Positions 8,717 through 20,419 of a stretch of DNA of 64,000 nucleotides are shown one piece after another. Origin of the DNA: Psychroflexus longus (GTDB lineage Bacteria; Bacteroidota; Bacteroidia; Flavobacteriales; Flavobacteriaceae). The position numbers and the translations under genes are program-made. The notes beneath the pieces are model-generated. The model did not search any database, had not been told where the DNA came from, and saw only the letters and a list, made by a program, of their open reading frames with translations. The stretch lies in contig NZ_JAIQZE010000012.1 in assembly GCF_020164595.1 (NCBI RefSeq), positions 1 through 64,000 of the forward strand, in the 5' to 3' direction. Position 1 is the first letter of the stretch; the number at the start of each line of letters is the position of its first letter.

Positions 8717-9844
8717 TTAAGAAAACATGTCTTTTACTTTCTCAAAGAAAGATTTATCAGACTTACTTGGATTAGGTTCAAAATTGAAATCACCAAGATT
8801 TGTTTCAAAGAATTCTTTTTGTTCTTTGGATAAATCCTGGGGTGTCCATAAATTGATATGTACAAGCAAGTCCCCTATTCCATAACCATTTAAGTTTGGT
8901 AAACCTTTATTTCTCAATCTTAAAATTTTTCCACTTTGAACGCCAGGTTCTACTTTTATTCTCACTTTTCCACCTACGGTTTGTATCTCTTTACTAGCTC
9001 CTAAAGCGGCTTCAGGGAAACTGATAAATAAGTCATAATGTAAGTTTTCGCCATCCCTCTGCAGGTTTTCATGATTTTTAACTTCAATAAGCACAATCAA
9101 ATCTCCGGGAACTCCATCTCCAACAGGTTCATTTCCTTTATTTCCAACTTTCAACTGCATGCCGTCTTCAACACCAGCTGGAATTTTAATTGAAACGGTT
9201 TCCTCTGTCATCTTCAGACCGTGTGCATCGGTACCTTGACCTTTCTTGTCTATTATTTGACCAGACCCACTACAAGCTGGACATGCAGAAGCGGTCTGCA
9301 TCCTTCCCAGAATAGTATTAGTTACTCTTGTAACCTGACCGGACCCCTTACAGGTTGTACAAGTTTTAAAAGTTGTGTCTGATGGCTTTTTCTTTCTAGA
9401 AACTTTTACCTTTTTCTCTACACCTTTAGCAACCTCTTCTAAGGTAAGACTCACTCGAATTCTTAAATTTCCACCTTTAGCTCTATGACGTCCACCGCCA
9501 AAGCCGCCGCCAAATCCAGAGAAACCTTGGCTTCTTCCGCCAAAACCACCTCCAAATATATCACCGAACTGACTGAAGATATCATCCATATCCATACCTC
9601 CGCCGCCAAAGCCTTGAGAACCGTCAAAAGCACTATGACCAAATTGATCGTATTTTTGTCTTTTCTCTTCGTTTCCTAAAACTTCATAAGCTTCCGCAGC
9701 TTTTTTAAATTTATTTTCGGCTTCAGCATCGTCAGGGTTCTTGTCAGGATGGTATTTTACAGCCATCTTTCTGTAAGCCTTTTTAATTTCGGCTTGAGAA
9801 GCACCTTTTGATAAGCCTAATATGTCGTAATAATCTTCTTTCAT
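8717..9844 (-). CDS. dnaJ: Chaperone DnaJ (Hsp40) with two of four zinc motifs
   Basis: DnaJ delivers unfolded clients to DnaK and stimulates its ATPase. Domains in order: J domain (residues 1-70) with the HPD motif in YHPDKNP; a Gly/Phe-rich linker (about 72-120); a zinc region; and the C-terminal substrate-binding domains. The zinc region holds only two CxxCxGxG motifs (CTTCKGSG and CPACSGSG) where classical DnaJ has four, so only one zinc site can form. Length 375 residues. It lies six bases after grpE and is followed by a terminator. Confidence 0.95.
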   Translation of the reverse strand: MKEDYYDILGLSKGASQAEIKKAYRKMAVKYHPDKNPDDAEAENKFKKAAEAYEVLGNEEKRQKYDQFGHSAFDGSQGFGGGGMDMDDIFSQFGDIFGGGFGGRSQGFSGFGGGFGGGRHRAKGGNLRIRVSLTLEEVAKGVEKKVKVSRKKKPSDTTFKTCTTCKGSGQVTRVTNTILGRMQTASACPACSGSGQIIDKKGQGTDAHGLKMTEETVSIKIPAGVEDGMQLKVGNKGNEPVGDGVPGDLIVLIEVKNHENLQRDGENLHYDLFISFPEAALGASKEIQTVGGKVRIKVEPGVQSGKILRLRNKGLPNLNGYGIGDLLVHINLWTPQDLSKEQKEFFETNLGDFNFEPNPSKSDKSFFEKVKDMFS

Positions 9845-9850
9845 AACTTA

Positions 9851-10459
9851 TTATTTTCCAGTAACTACTTTAGGATAACGTATGATTTTATCACCAAGAG
9901 TGTATCCTTTTTCTACAACATCCACAATTTTTCCTTTCATATCATCACTTGGAGCAGCAATCTGTGTAATCGCTTCGTGCAGTTCGGAATCGAAGACATC
10001 TCCAGCTTTCACCGACATAACTTCCAATCCTTTATTATTAAGAGTTTCTCTCAATTTGTTGCTTATGAGCTCAAGTCCTTCGACCAAAGATTGATCACTG
10101 GATTTTTTAACTTCTTGCATCGCCCTGTCAAAATCATCCAATACAGGAAGTAAAGACTGCATTACGTCTTGACTTGCTGTTTTAAATAATTCTATGCGTT
10201 CCTTAGACGTCCTACGTTTGTAATTTTCAAACTCTGCAAATAATCTTAAGTATTTGTCATCTTTTGCATCAAGCTCTTGTTGTAATTGTTCTTCTTTAGA
10301 TAATTCTACTTCAGAAGCACAATTTTCAACCTCCTCAGCTTCATTGTGTTCAACTGTGGAAGCATCTTCTCTTTGAGATTCTTGAGCATCGTTTTGCTTT
10401 TCTTTACTTTCCATTTCTACTGGATCTTTATCTTCTGATTTTATATTTTCTTTACTCAT
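9851..10459 (-). CDS. grpE: Nucleotide exchange factor GrpE
   Basis: GrpE releases ADP from DnaK. The first 70 residues are very acidic and low complexity, followed by the long helix (KDDKYLRLFAEFENYKRRTSKE) that pairs in the dimer and the C-terminal beta domain ending in GYTLGDKIIRYPKVVTGK. Length 202 residues is usual for this phylum. It is the first gene of grpE-dnaJ; dnaK is not in the window. Confidence 0.95.
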   Translation of the reverse strand: MSKENIKSEDKDPVEMESKEKQNDAQESQREDASTVEHNEAEEVENCASEVELSKEEQLQQELDAKDDKYLRLFAEFENYKRRTSKERIELFKTASQDVMQSLLPVLDDFDRAMQEVKKSSDQSLVEGLELISNKLRETLNNKGLEVMSVKAGDVFDSELHEAITQIAAPSDDMKGKIVDVVEKGYTLGDKIIRYPKVVTGK

Positions 10460-10483
10460 TACTTACTAATTTATTCAAAATAG

Positions 10484-10499
10484 GCAAATGTACTGCCAA
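10484..10499 (-). promoter_or_regulatory. Candidate grpE promoter, sigma-54-like (-24/-12)
   Basis: The minus strand reads TTGGCAGTACATTTGC, with GG and GC exactly ten bases apart as in sigma-54 promoters, and 24 bases before the grpE start. The same bases include TACATTTG, which fits the -7 element of the primary sigma factor, but no TTG lies at the -33 spacing. Which factor uses it is undecided. Confidence 0.45.
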
Positions 10500-10510
10500 T
10501 AACAGTTTAA

Positions 10511-10523
10511 TGCCACAATGACA
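10511..10523. promoter_or_regulatory. Near-palindromic candidate operator upstream of grpE
   Basis: TGCCACAATGACA is a 13-base inverted repeat with one mismatch (TGYCA-N3-TGRCA), placed between the divergent grpE and YceI genes just upstream of the grpE promoter candidate. A regulator site or an alternative upstream promoter box are both possible. Confidence 0.3.
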
Positions 10524-10579
10524 GATACAAATAATGGAATGTTTTTAGCTACGTTGACTGAAACTTAAATAAACATAAA

Positions 10580-11254
10580 ATGAAAAAAAGAGTAATTAAT
10601 TCAATGTTGGTTTTATCATTGATCGTCACTGCCTTAAGCTGTAAGAGTGACAAAAAAACTGAAACCTCTGATGCTAAAGATGCTAAGGAAACGACCGAAA
10701 TGGCAGACACTTACAATGTAAACGTAGAACAGTCTAAGATTAATTGGGTGGGTTCTAAACCAGCTGGACAACATAATGGTATAGTTCCTTTATCTGAGGG
10801 TAGCTTAATGGTGTCTGATGATCAGGTCATTGGTGGTGAAGTCACTCTAGACATGACAAGTATCGAAGTTCAGGACTTGGAAGGAGAAGATAAAAAAGAT
10901 CTTGAAAATCACTTAATGGGATATTCCAATGGAAAAGAAGATCACTTCTTTAATGCCACTAAATACCCTGAAGCCAAATTTGAAATTACTGGTTTTGAAA
11001 CTGTTGAAGATCAGGCTATGTTATCTGGTAATCTAACATTAAAAGAGATAACCAAAAACATAACTTTTCCTGTAAACGTTTCGATGAATGATGCTGATGA
11101 GTCTTTATTATTAACCTCAGAAGAAATTATTTTGGATAGAACTGAATGGGGGATAAAATTTATGTCAAAATCATTTGTTGAAAATCTTGGGGATAACTTT
11201 GTAAGCGATCAGATGAAAATATCGTTTGATTTGAAAACGTTTAAAGCTGAATAA
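10580..11254 (+). CDS. YceI family lipoprotein
   Basis: A YceI-like beta-barrel protein, a family that binds isoprenoid-type lipids in the periplasm. The N-terminus has a lipoprotein signal (hydrophobic core, then lipobox TALSC with Cys at about residue 21), followed by an acidic Lys/Glu/Thr linker. The YceI domain runs from about residue 50 (SKINWVGSKPAGQHNG) to the end, with the typical FFNATKYPEAKFEIT and LTLKEITKNITFPV segments. It is divergent from grpE and has its own terminator. Confidence 0.9.
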   Translation: MKKRVINSMLVLSLIVTALSCKSDKKTETSDAKDAKETTEMADTYNVNVEQSKINWVGSKPAGQHNGIVPLSEGSLMVSDDQVIGGEVTLDMTSIEVQDLEGEDKKDLENHLMGYSNGKEDHFFNATKYPEAKFEITGFETVEDQAMLSGNLTLKEITKNITFPVNVSMNDADESLLLTSEEIILDRTEWGIKFMSKSFVENLGDNFVSDQMKISFDLKTFKAE

Positions 11255-11282
11255 AATTAGTTCAGATACTACCAAAATAAAA

Positions 11283-11310
11283 AATCCCTCAAAAATAAAT
11301 TTGAGGGATT
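11283..11310 (+). terminator. Terminator after the YceI gene
   Basis: Stem AATCCCTCAAA / TTTGAGGGATT with a six-base loop, followed by TTCTTTTTT. Confidence 0.9.
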
Positions 11311-11333
11311 TTCTTTTTTAGCCTAAAAGAGAA

Positions 11334-11648
11334 TCAAGCTTCTCCTGTAGGTCCAAAGTTCATCGGAACATTGGGTTTATCTTGTTCTTTAATCTTGCCC
11401 TGACTTTTTTCAAAACGATTGATATTATCACTCAAAGCTCTTAACAAACGCTTCGCATGTTGAGGAGTAAGTATAATTCTGGATCTCACTTTATTCTTAG
11501 GAGAACCAGGCATTATATTCACAAAATCCAAAACAAACTCAGTTTGTGAATGATTAATGATGGCTAGGTTACTGTATATTCCCTGAGCTACATCATCATC
11601 AATTTGGATATTTAGCTTTTGTTGCTTTTTATCGTCTTGATCACTCAT
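11334..11648 (-). CDS. DUF3467 family protein
   Basis: A 104-residue protein of the DUF3467 family, recognised from QIDDDVAQGIYSNLAIINHSQTEF and the LTPQHAKRLLRAL segment. Function unknown. It begins two bases after the rpoC stop, which is the usual position for this family in Bacteroidota, and so is the last gene of the rpoBC transcript. Confidence 0.88.
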   Translation of the reverse strand: MSDQDDKKQQKLNIQIDDDVAQGIYSNLAIINHSQTEFVLDFVNIMPGSPKNKVRSRIILTPQHAKRLLRALSDNINRFEKSQGKIKEQDKPNVPMNFGPTGEA

Positions 11649-11650
11649 AT

Positions 11651-14600
11651 TTAATTAAAGTTTACATTCACTTCTTGTTTCTTTTCCATCATTGTGGCCA
11701 ATTCTTCCTTGGAACCTACAATAATATCGTCGAATTCTCTAAGTCCAGTACCTGCTGGAATTCTATGTCCTACAATTACATTTTCTTTTAAGCCTTCCAA
11801 GTAATCCACTTTACCGCTTACCGCAGCTTCATTTAATACTTTGGTAGTTTCCTGGAAAGAAGCAGCAGAAATAAACGACTTAGTCTGTAACGATGCTCTT
11901 GTAATACCTTGCAAGATTGGTGAAGCGGTTGCAGATTCAGCATCACGTGCTGTCACTAGCTGCTTATCTTCACGCTTCAAGATTGAATTCTCGTCTCTTA
12001 AATCACGTAGAGTGACAATTTGACCAGGTTTCAATGTTGTACTATCGCCAGCATCTTCGACAATTTTCTTTCCGAAAATGTTATCATTTTCTTCAATGAA
12101 ATCCTCTTTGTGCACCAATTGATTTTCTAAGAAAATAGTATCACCAGAATCCTGAATTCTCACTTTTCTCATCATTTGTCTCACAACAACTTCAAAGTGC
12201 TTATCGTTAATCTGTACACCTTGTAGTCTGTAAACTTCCTGAACTTCGTTCACTAAGTATTGCTGTACTGCACTAGGTCCTTTGATATTCAAGATATCTT
12301 CAGGAGTTACAGAACCGTCAGACAACGGCATACCTGCTTTGACATAATCGTTTTCCTGTACCAGAATCTGGTTGGAAAGTTTGACCAAGTATTTCTTGAC
12401 CTCACCTAGTTTAGATTCGATGATGATCTCACGGTTACCTCTTTTGATTTTTCCGAAAGAAACAACACCATCAATTTCACTTACTACAGCAGGATTTGAA
12501 GGATTTCTCGCTTCAAACAATTCTGTTAGACGAGGAAGACCACCAGTAATATCACCAGCTTTAGATGATTTTCTAGGAATTTTTACCAAAATCTTTCCGA
12601 TTTTGATTTCCTCATCATCGTCCACCATCAAGTGAGCTCCAACTGGTAAGTTGTAAGATCTCAAGATTTCATCACCATCACTCTTGATATGAAGAGTTGG
12701 TATCTTACGCTTGTTCTTGGATTCTATAATTACTTTCTCCTGGAAGCCAGTTTGCTCATCGCTTTCAACTTCGTAAGTCTGTCCTTGAGTAATGTTCTCA
12801 AATTCAATTTTACCAGAGAATTCAGAAATAATTACACCGTTGTATGGATCCCATTTACAAATGACATCGCCTCTTTTGACTTTGTCACCAGGACTGATTA
12901 ATAATTCAGAACCGTAAGGAATAACATTTGTACTGAGTGCTATTCCAGACTTCTTATCTATAACTTTAACTTCTGAAGTTCTTGAAATAACAATGTCAAC
13001 TTTATTTCCTTCGCTATTTTTACCTTCAACAGTTTTAAGATCTTCAATCTCTGCAACACCATCAAATTTAGCTTCGAGTTTGTTCTCTTCTGAAATGTTA
13101 CCTGCAATACCTCCAACGTGGAAGGTTCTTAAGGTCAACTGAGTACCTGGCTCACCAATAGACTGAGCAGCAACTACACCAACAGCTTCACCTCTTTGTA
13201 CAGTTTTATTAGTAGATAAATTTCTACCGTAACATTTCACACAAATACCTTGTTTTGCTTCACAAGTTAATGGGGAACGCACTTCTACTGAATTTAATGC
13301 AGATGCTTCTATTTTATCTGCAGCGTCTTCAAGTATTTCTTCACCCGCTGTAGCCAATAGTTCTTGAGAAATAGGATCTACAATATCGTTTAAAGCAGTT
13401 CTACCTACAATTCGCTCACCAAGACTTTCTACAACTTCATCATTTTTCTTCAATGCTGAAACTTCAATACCTCTTAGTGTACCACAATCTTCTTCTCTTA
13501 CGATCACATCCTGAGATACATCCACCAATCTACGAGTTAAGTAACCTGCATCGGCAGTTTTTAATGCTGTATCGGCAAGACCTTTACGAGCACCGTGAGT
13601 AGAGATAAAGTATTCTAGAATTGAAAGACCTTCTTTAAAGTTAGATAAAATTGGGTTTTCAATAATTTCACCACCTGCAGAAGTTGATTTTTTAGGCTTA
13701 GCCATCAATCCACGCATACCTGTTAATTGGCGAATTTGTTCTTTAGAACCCCTTGCTCCAGAATCAAGCATCATGTAAACTGAGTTAAAACCTTGCTTAT
13801 CTTCTCGAATTCGCTTCATAGCCAATTCAGTCAAGTTAGCATTGGTTGCCGTCCAGATATCAATAACCTGATTGTAACGTTCGTTGTTGGTTATAAGACC
13901 CATGTTATAATTTCCTATAACGCCTTCAACTTGTTCGTTGGCATCATCAATCATGGTTTGCTTCTCCTCTGGGATAATAATATCACCCAAAGAGAAAGAT
14001 AACCCACCTCTAAAGGCGAAGTTATAACCCAAACTCTTTATTTCATCAAGGAATTCAGCCGTTTCAGGAACAGACGTTTTCTTTAATACTCTTGCGATTA
14101 CATCACGAAGAGCTTTTTTAGTCATGACATCGTTTATAAAACCAACACTATCTGGGATAGATTCGTTAAATAATACACGTCCAACGGTTGTTTCAATATT
14201 TTTCTTAACGATCTCACCATTTTCATCAACATCATTCGTTCTGATCGTGATCAAAGCATTTAAATCAACTTGCTTTTCATTGTAAGCAATATTAACTTCT
14301 TCAGGTGAATAAAACTTCAGACCTTCTCCCTTCACTTTATGTTCAGGAGTAGATGATCTTGGTTTAGTCATGTAATACAGTCCAAGAACCATATCCTGAG
14401 AAGGTACAGTAATAGGAGATCCATTTGCTGGATTCAAAATACTGTGTGATGCCAACATCAAGAGTTGAGCTTCCAAAATAGCTTCAGGTCCCAATGGAAG
14501 GTGAACCGCCATCTGGTCACCGTCAAAATCGGCGTTAAACGCAGTACATACCAATGGGTGTAATTGTATCGCTTTTCCTTCGATTAATTTAGGTTGGAAA

Positions 14601-15958
14601 GCTTGTATACCAAGTCTGTGAAGAGTTGGTGCACGGTTAAGTAGGACGGGATGTCCTTTTAACACGTTTTCCAATATATCCCAAACTACGGGCTCTTTTT
14701 TGTCTATTATTTTCTTAGCAGATTTTACAGTTTTAACAATTCCTCTTTCTATCAGTTTTCTGATGACAAAAGGCTTGTAAAGTTCTGCTGCCATATCTTT
14801 TGGCAATCCACATTCAAACATTTTCATTTCTGGTCCAACAACAATCACAGAACGGGCAGAATAATCCACACGCTTACCAAGAAGGTTTTGTCTGAAACGT
14901 CCTTGCTTTCCTTTTAGGGAATCAGAAAGGGATTTCAATGGTCTGTTAGAATCTGTTTTGACTGCAGAAGATTTTCTGGTGTTGTCAAATAACGAATCCA
15001 CAGATTCCTGAAGCATACGCTTCTCATTTCTAAGAATTACTTCAGGAGCTTTTATCTCCATCAATCGCTTCAAACGATTGTTTCTAATAATTACTCTTCT
15101 GTAAAGATCATTCAAATCTGAAGTCGCAAAACGTCCACCATCAAGTGGTACAAGAGGTCTTAATTCTGGTGGAGTTACTGGGATCACTTTCATGATCATC
15201 CACTCAGGATTGTTTTCTCTATTGTTTTTTGAATCTCTAAGGGCTTCAACAACTTGAAGACGCTTTAAAGCTTCAGTTTTTCTTTGCTTAGAAGTTTCGT
15301 TGTTGGCTTTGTGTCTTAAGTCATAGGATAATTCATCAAGATCTAATCTTTTCAAAATTTCCAAAAGACATTCAGCTCCCATCTTCGCTAAGAACTTATT
15401 AGGATCATCATCATCCAAATATTGGTTTTCCTGTGGAAGTTCTTCTAATATATTTAGATATTCTTCTTCAGTTAAGAAATCCATCTTCTTCAGTGGCTCA
15501 CCTTCTTCATTCTTCGCATTACCTGGCTGAATCACGACATATCTTTCGTAATAAATGATCATGTCTAATTTCTTGGAAGGAATTCCAAGAAGGTATCCAA
15601 TTTTGTTAGGTAAAGATCTGAAGTACCAGATATGAGCTACAGGAACCACTAGATTAATGTGTCCAACACGGTCTCTTCTTACTTTTTTCTCAGTAACTTC
15701 TACACCACAACGGTCACAAACGATTCCTTTGTAACGTATTCTCTTATATTTTCCACAAGCACATTCATAATCTTTGACCGGGCCAAAAATTCTTTCACAA
15801 AACAGTCCATCTCTTTCTGGCTTGTGTGTTCTGTAATTAATAGTTTCAGGTTTTAAAACTTCACCTCTGGATTCTGCTAGAATCTTTTCTGGGGAAGATA
15901 AACCTATAGAGATTTTATTAAATCTCTTTTGTGTATTCTTATCATTATTTCTTGTCAT
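11651..15958 (-). CDS. rpoC: RNA polymerase subunit beta prime
   Basis: The catalytic beta prime subunit. Visible are the N-terminal zinc ribbon ([17 protein letters not shown], about residues 66-86), the magnesium-binding NADFDGDQM in the active centre, the second zinc site ([13 protein letters not shown]) and the trigger-loop region. Length 1435 residues is normal for this phylum. It is preceded by rpoB with a 67-base spacer that carries a small hairpin. Confidence 0.98.
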   Translation of the reverse strand: MTRNNDKNTQKRFNKISIGLSSPEKILAESRGEVLKPETINYRTHKPERDGLFCERIFGPVKDYECACGKYKRIRYKGIVCDRCGVEVTEKKVRRDRVGHINLVVPVAHIWYFRSLPNKIGYLLGIPSKKLDMIIYYERYVVIQPGNAKNEEGEPLKKMDFLTEEEYLNILEELPQENQYLDDDDPNKFLAKMGAECLLEILKRLDLDELSYDLRHKANNETSKQRKTEALKRLQVVEALRDSKNNRENNPEWMIMKVIPVTPPELRPLVPLDGGRFATSDLNDLYRRVIIRNNRLKRLMEIKAPEVILRNEKRMLQESVDSLFDNTRKSSAVKTDSNRPLKSLSDSLKGKQGRFRQNLLGKRVDYSARSVIVVGPEMKMFECGLPKDMAAELYKPFVIRKLIERGIVKTVKSAKKIIDKKEPVVWDILENVLKGHPVLLNRAPTLHRLGIQAFQPKLIEGKAIQLHPLVCTAFNADFDGDQMAVHLPLGPEAILEAQLLMLASHSILNPANGSPITVPSQDMVLGLYYMTKPRSSTPEHKVKGEGLKFYSPEEVNIAYNEKQVDLNALITIRTNDVDENGEIVKKNIETTVGRVLFNESIPDSVGFINDVMTKKALRDVIARVLKKTSVPETAEFLDEIKSLGYNFAFRGGLSFSLGDIIIPEEKQTMIDDANEQVEGVIGNYNMGLITNNERYNQVIDIWTATNANLTELAMKRIREDKQGFNSVYMMLDSGARGSKEQIRQLTGMRGLMAKPKKSTSAGGEIIENPILSNFKEGLSILEYFISTHGARKGLADTALKTADAGYLTRRLVDVSQDVIVREEDCGTLRGIEVSALKKNDEVVESLGERIVGRTALNDIVDPISQELLATAGEEILEDAADKIEASALNSVEVRSPLTCEAKQGICVKCYGRNLSTNKTVQRGEAVGVVAAQSIGEPGTQLTLRTFHVGGIAGNISEENKLEAKFDGVAEIEDLKTVEGKNSEGNKVDIVISRTSEVKVIDKKSGIALSTNVIPYGSELLISPGDKVKRGDVICKWDPYNGVIISEFSGKIEFENITQGQTYEVESDEQTGFQEKVIIESKNKRKIPTLHIKSDGDEILRSYNLPVGAHLMVDDDEEIKIGKILVKIPRKSSKAGDITGGLPRLTELFEARNPSNPAVVSEIDGVVSFGKIKRGNREIIIESKLGEVKKYLVKLSNQILVQENDYVKAGMPLSDGSVTPEDILNIKGPSAVQQYLVNEVQEVYRLQGVQINDKHFEVVVRQMMRKVRIQDSGDTIFLENQLVHKEDFIEENDNIFGKKIVEDAGDSTTLKPGQIVTLRDLRDENSILKREDKQLVTARDAESATASPILQGITRASLQTKSFISAASFQETTKVLNEAAVSGKVDYLEGLKENVIVGHRIPAGTGLREFDDIIVGSKEELATMMEKKQEVNVNFN

Positions 15959-16001
15959 AATACAAGTGCTAAAGAATTATTGTAATAAATGTGATAACAT
16001 C

Positions 16002-16019
16002 TCCTGCCCGAAGGCAGGA
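16002..16019 (-). ncRNA. UUCG tetraloop hairpin in the rpoB-rpoC spacer
   Basis: On the transcript the stem CCTGCC / GGCAGG closes a TTCG loop with C-G closing pair, a very stable form. There is no T-run after it, so it is not a terminator; it may be an RNA processing or stability element, or a dispersed repeat unit (a related CCTGCC/GGCAGG element is at 34227-34256). Confidence 0.55.
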
Positions 16020-16025
16020 TTGCTA

Positions 16026-19000
16026 TTACTCTTCTAATCTGATATCTAATCCTAGACCTTTCAATTCATGCATCAACACGTTGAAAGATTCTGGCAATCC
16101 TGGTTCTGGCATTGGTTCACCTTTTACGATGGCTTCGTAAGTTTTGGCTCTACCGATAACATCATCAGATTTTACAGTTAAGATCTCTCTCAAGGTAGCT
16201 GAAGCTCCATAAGCTTCAAGTGCCCAGACTTCCATCTCACCAAAACGCTGTCCACCAAATTGTGCTTTACCACCAAGTGGTTGCTGCGTGATCAATGAGT
16301 AAGGTCCGATAGATCTTGCGTGCATCTTATCTTCAATCATATGTCCCAGTTTCAACATATAAATGACACCTACTGTTGCAGGTTGGTCAAAACGTTCACC
16401 AGTTCCACCATCATAAAGATATGTATGTCCAAATCTTGGAATTCCTGCCTCGTCGGTGAGTTCATTGATTTGATCTAAAGTCGCACCATCAAAAATTGGT
16501 GTTGCGAACTTTCTACCTAATTTCTGACCTGCCCATCCAAGAACAGTCTCATAAATCTGACCGATGTTCATACGAGATGGTACACCAAGTGGATTCAATA
16601 CGATATCAACTGGAGTTCCATCATCTAGGAATGGCATGTCCTCTTCTCTTACGATCTTGGCAACAATACCTTTGTTACCGTGACGACCCGCCATCTTATC
16701 TCCTACTTTCAACTTACGTTTCTTGGCAACATAAATTTTAGCAAGTTTTAAAATTCCAGATGGAAGTTCATCTCCAACTGTAATAGTAAATTTCTCTCTT
16801 CTTAGGTTCCCCTGAAGATCGTTTTGCTTTATCTTATAATTGTGTAAAAGATCTGCAACTAAAGCATTTGTTTCTTTATCTGTAGTCCAAGTCCCTTTGG
16901 TTAAGTGACTAAAGTCTTCTACAGAGTTTAGCATTTTAAGCGTATACTTTTTACCTTTTGGTAACGTATCTTCACCTAAATCATTTTGAACACCTTGAGC
17001 AGTTTTACCGCCAACGATTCCAAATAATTTTTCAATTAATCGGTTTCTTAGTTCTTCAAATTTGACTTGGTACTTAGACTCAAGTGCATCAATTTCTTGC
17101 TTGTCCTGAGCTCTCTTGCGCTTATCTTTTACTGCTCTGGTAAACAATTTCTTGTCTATTACAACACCGTTAAGCGATGGAGAAGCTTTTAAAGAAGCAT
17201 CTTTTACATCACCAGCTTTGTCACCAAAGATAGCTCTCAGTAATTTTTCTTCTGGTGTAGGATCGCTTTCACCTTTTGGAGTAATCTTACCAATAAGAAT
17301 ATCTCCTGGCTTAATCTCAGCACCGATTCTGATCATACCATGCTCATCCAAATCTTTCGTCGCTTCTTCTGAAACGTTTGGAATATCACTGGTTAATTCT
17401 TCATTACCAAGTTTTGTATCTCTTACCTCTAAAGAATATTCATCAATATGAACTGAAGTTAAAAGATCATCCTTAACCACACGTTCTGAAATCACGATCG
17501 CATCCTCAAAGTTGTAACCTTTCCATGGCATAAAGGCCACTTTCATGTTTCTACCCAAGGCTAATTCTCCATTATCAGTTGCATAACCTTCACAAAGCAC
17601 CTGACCTTTAGTCACTCTATCTCCAACTCTAACGATTGGTTTTAGGTTAATAGTAGATCCTTGGTTTGTTTTTCTGAATTTGATCAAGTCATAAGTCTTA
17701 TCATCATCGTCAAAACTTACTAATTGTTCATTCTCAGTTCTATCGTAAGAAATGATGATTTTTCTTGCATCGACATAATCAACAGTTCCTGCACCTTCAG
17801 CGTTAATTAAAACTCTTGAATCCTGAGCAACACGTCTTTCCAGTCCAGTTCCAACAATAGGAGCATCGACTCTTAATAAAGGAAGAGCCTGACGCATCAT
17901 GTTGGATCCCATCAACGCACGGTTAGCATCATCATGTTCTAAAAACGGAATCAATGAAGCTGATATTGACGAAATCTGGTTTGGAGCAACGTCAATATAA
18001 TCCACTTGTTTAGGATCTACAACAGGGAAATCACCTTCCATACGAGCAATAACTCGTTCTGAGGTCATAGTTCCGTCTTCAGCAACAGGAATATTTGCCT
18101 GTGCAATCAACTTATTTTCTTCTTCTTCAGCAGAAAGGTAGAGTGGTTCTGATTCAAAATCAATTTTACCATTTTCAACTTTACGGTATGGAGTCTCGAT
18201 AAATCCCATGCTGTTCACTTTTCCATAAACAGACATAGAAGATATCAAACCAATGTTTGGTCCTTCAGGAGTTTCAATAGGACAAAGTCTTCCATAGTGA
18301 GTGTAGTGAACATCACGTACCTCAAAACCTGCTCTTTCTCTAGATAAACCTCCAGGTCCTAATGCAGAAAGTCTTCTTTTGTTGGTCAACTCTGCCAATG
18401 GATTGGTTTGATCCATGAACTGAGACAATTGGTTTGTACCAAAGAATGAATTAATAACTGAAGACAAGGTCTTCGCATTAATTAAATCAATAGGAGTAAA
18501 GACCTCATTATCTCTAACATTCATTCGTTCTCTTATGGTTCTAGCCATTCTTGCCAGACCTACACCAAATTGTTGAGACAATTGCTCACCAACTGTTCTA
18601 ACACGACGGTTAGAAAGGTGGTCAATATCATCTACTTCAGCTTTGGAGTTAACCAGTTCTATAAGGTACTTGATGATAGTAATAATATCAAGCTTAGTAA
18701 GAACTTTGCTGTCCATACTAATATCAAGTCCTAATTTTTTGTTCATTCTGTAACGACCAACTTCACCTAAGTTGTAACGTTGATCTGAGAAGAACAATTT
18801 ATCAATAATACCACGAGCAGTCTCTTCATCAGGCGGCTCAGCATTACGTAATTGTCTGTAGATATGCTCTACAGCCTCTTTTTCTGAGTTAGTAGGATCT
18901 TTCTGTAAAGTGTTATATATAATAGCATAGTCACCAGTCAAATTCTCTTCCTTATGAAGAAGGACAGTTTTTGAACCAGTTTCTAAAATCTCTTCAATAT

Positions 19001-19838
19001 GGTCTTTTTCTAAAATGGTATCACGGTCAAGTACGATTTCATTTCTTTCGATAGAAACAACTTCACCTGTATCTTCATCAACAAAATCCTCATACCAGGT
19101 ATTCAATACTCTTGCAGCTAATTTTCTACCGAGGTACTTTTTCAAACCAGTTTTAGAAACTTTCACCTCTTCTGCAAGGTCAAAAATCTCTAAAATATCT
19201 TTATCTCTTTCAAAGCCAATAGCTCTGAAGAGTGTTGTAACAGGTAATTTCTTTTTACGGTCTATGTATGCGTACATCACAGAGTTGATGTCTGTAGCAA
19301 ATTCAATCCAGGATCCTTTAAAAGGAATTACTCTAGCCGAGTAAAGTTTAGTTCCATTGGCGTGAAAAGATTGCCCAAAGAAAACACCAGGGGATCTGTG
19401 TAATTGAGAAACTACGACTCGCTCTGCTCCATTGATCACAAACGTTCCACTTGGAGTCATGTAAGGGATAGTACCTAAATAGACATCCTGCACGATCGTC
19501 TCAAAATCTTCATGTTCTGGATCGGTACAGTAAAGTTTTAATCTGGCCTTAAGAGGCACACTGTAAGTAAGTCCTCTCTCTATACACTCTTGAATGGAGT
19601 ATCTGGGAGGATCTACAAAGTAATCTAAAAATTCAAGTACAAATTGATTTCTCGTATCTGTAATTGGAAAATTTTCCTGGAAGGTATTATATAATCCTTC
19701 GTTGGATCTTTCTTCTGGCTTAGTTTCAAGCTGGAAAAAGTCTTGAAAAGACTTTACCTGAATATCCAAAAAATCTGGATAATCTGGCTTGTTTTGTACG
19801 GAAGAAAAACTAATTCGTTCATTATGCATTGCTAACAT
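16026..19838 (-). CDS. rpoB: RNA polymerase subunit beta
   Basis: The beta subunit of RNA polymerase. It opens with the Bacteroidota pattern ([19 protein letters not shown]), includes the rifampicin region ([34 protein letters not shown] in parts, residues near 470-500) and the [12 protein letters not shown] motif towards the C-terminus. Length 1270 residues. An in-frame ATG three codons downstream (19829) is an alternative start. The rif region shows the sensitive-type residues in outline. Confidence 0.98.
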   Translation of the reverse strand: MLAMHNERISFSSVQNKPDYPDFLDIQVKSFQDFFQLETKPEERSNEGLYNTFQENFPITDTRNQFVLEFLDYFVDPPRYSIQECIERGLTYSVPLKARLKLYCTDPEHEDFETIVQDVYLGTIPYMTPSGTFVINGAERVVVSQLHRSPGVFFGQSFHANGTKLYSARVIPFKGSWIEFATDINSVMYAYIDRKKKLPVTTLFRAIGFERDKDILEIFDLAEEVKVSKTGLKKYLGRKLAARVLNTWYEDFVDEDTGEVVSIERNEIVLDRDTILEKDHIEEILETGSKTVLLHKEENLTGDYAIIYNTLQKDPTNSEKEAVEHIYRQLRNAEPPDEETARGIIDKLFFSDQRYNLGEVGRYRMNKKLGLDISMDSKVLTKLDIITIIKYLIELVNSKAEVDDIDHLSNRRVRTVGEQLSQQFGVGLARMARTIRERMNVRDNEVFTPIDLINAKTLSSVINSFFGTNQLSQFMDQTNPLAELTNKRRLSALGPGGLSRERAGFEVRDVHYTHYGRLCPIETPEGPNIGLISSMSVYGKVNSMGFIETPYRKVENGKIDFESEPLYLSAEEEENKLIAQANIPVAEDGTMTSERVIARMEGDFPVVDPKQVDYIDVAPNQISSISASLIPFLEHDDANRALMGSNMMRQALPLLRVDAPIVGTGLERRVAQDSRVLINAEGAGTVDYVDARKIIISYDRTENEQLVSFDDDDKTYDLIKFRKTNQGSTINLKPIVRVGDRVTKGQVLCEGYATDNGELALGRNMKVAFMPWKGYNFEDAIVISERVVKDDLLTSVHIDEYSLEVRDTKLGNEELTSDIPNVSEEATKDLDEHGMIRIGAEIKPGDILIGKITPKGESDPTPEEKLLRAIFGDKAGDVKDASLKASPSLNGVVIDKKLFTRAVKDKRKRAQDKQEIDALESKYQVKFEELRNRLIEKLFGIVGGKTAQGVQNDLGEDTLPKGKKYTLKMLNSVEDFSHLTKGTWTTDKETNALVADLLHNYKIKQNDLQGNLRREKFTITVGDELPSGILKLAKIYVAKKRKLKVGDKMAGRHGNKGIVAKIVREEDMPFLDDGTPVDIVLNPLGVPSRMNIGQIYETVLGWAGQKLGRKFATPIFDGATLDQINELTDEAGIPRFGHTYLYDGGTGERFDQPATVGVIYMLKLGHMIEDKMHARSIGPYSLITQQPLGGKAQFGGQRFGEMEVWALEAYGASATLREILTVKSDDVIGRAKTYEAIVKGEPMPEPGLPESFNVLMHELKGLGLDIRLEE

Positions 19839-19918
19839 CTAAGAAAGATTTTAATGCTTTGAATTCAATGAAAATTCATCAGCAATATTAACTTGTAAAA
19901 AAGTAAAATAAACACGTC

Positions 19919-19975
19919 GCGTATAGATACGCAAAATGGTTTAGACCTACAAGACTAAATCTTGTGGTCTAAACC
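19919..19975 (-). ncRNA. Two hairpins in the rplL-rpoB spacer (possible attenuator)
   Basis: Bases 19938-19975 form a 16-bp stem with one bulged base (GGTTTAGACC...GGTCTAAACC). Bases 19919-19932 form GCGTAT-AG-ATACGC. Only short T-runs follow. The same spacer in Escherichia coli holds an attenuator and RNase III site, so a partial terminator or processing site is a reasonable inference. Confidence 0.55.
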
Positions 19976-19998
19976 TAATAATATAAGTGAGAGTGAGC

Positions 19999-20373
19999 TT
20001 ACTTAAGCTCAACTTCAGCACCTGCTTCTTCTAGTTGTGCTTTAAGTGCTTCTGCTTCATCTTTAGCAACACCTTCCTTTACTGGAGCTGGCGCACCATC
20101 AACTAATGCTTTAGCATCTTTAAGACCTAAACCTGTCAATTCTTTAACAAGCTTAACAACTGCTAGTTTAGAACCACCTGGAGCTTTTAGAATTACGTCA
20201 AATTCTGACTGCTCTTCAGCTTCTTCAGCAGCAGCACCGCCACCACCTGCTACAGCTACAGCAGCAGCTGCAGGCTCTATACCATATTCTTCTTTTAAAA
20301 TATCAGCTAACTCATTTACTTCTTTAACAGTAAGGTTAACTAATTGTTCTGCGAAATCTTTTAATTCTGCCAT
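19999..20373 (-). CDS. rplL: Ribosomal protein L7/L12
   Basis: The L12 stalk protein that recruits translation GTPases. N-terminal dimerisation region ([24 protein letters not shown]), an Ala/Gly-rich hinge (about residues 36-52) and the C-terminal factor-binding domain ([34 protein letters not shown] in parts). 124 residues. Confidence 0.97.
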   Translation of the reverse strand: MAELKDFAEQLVNLTVKEVNELADILKEEYGIEPAAAAVAVAGGGGAAAEEAEEQSEFDVILKAPGGSKLAVVKLVKELTGLGLKDAKALVDGAPAPVKEGVAKDEAEALKAQLEEAGAEVELK

Positions 20374-20419
20374 TTTCTATCGTTTTAGTGTAATTTATTA
20401 TTTAGTAATTAGTGCGTGT

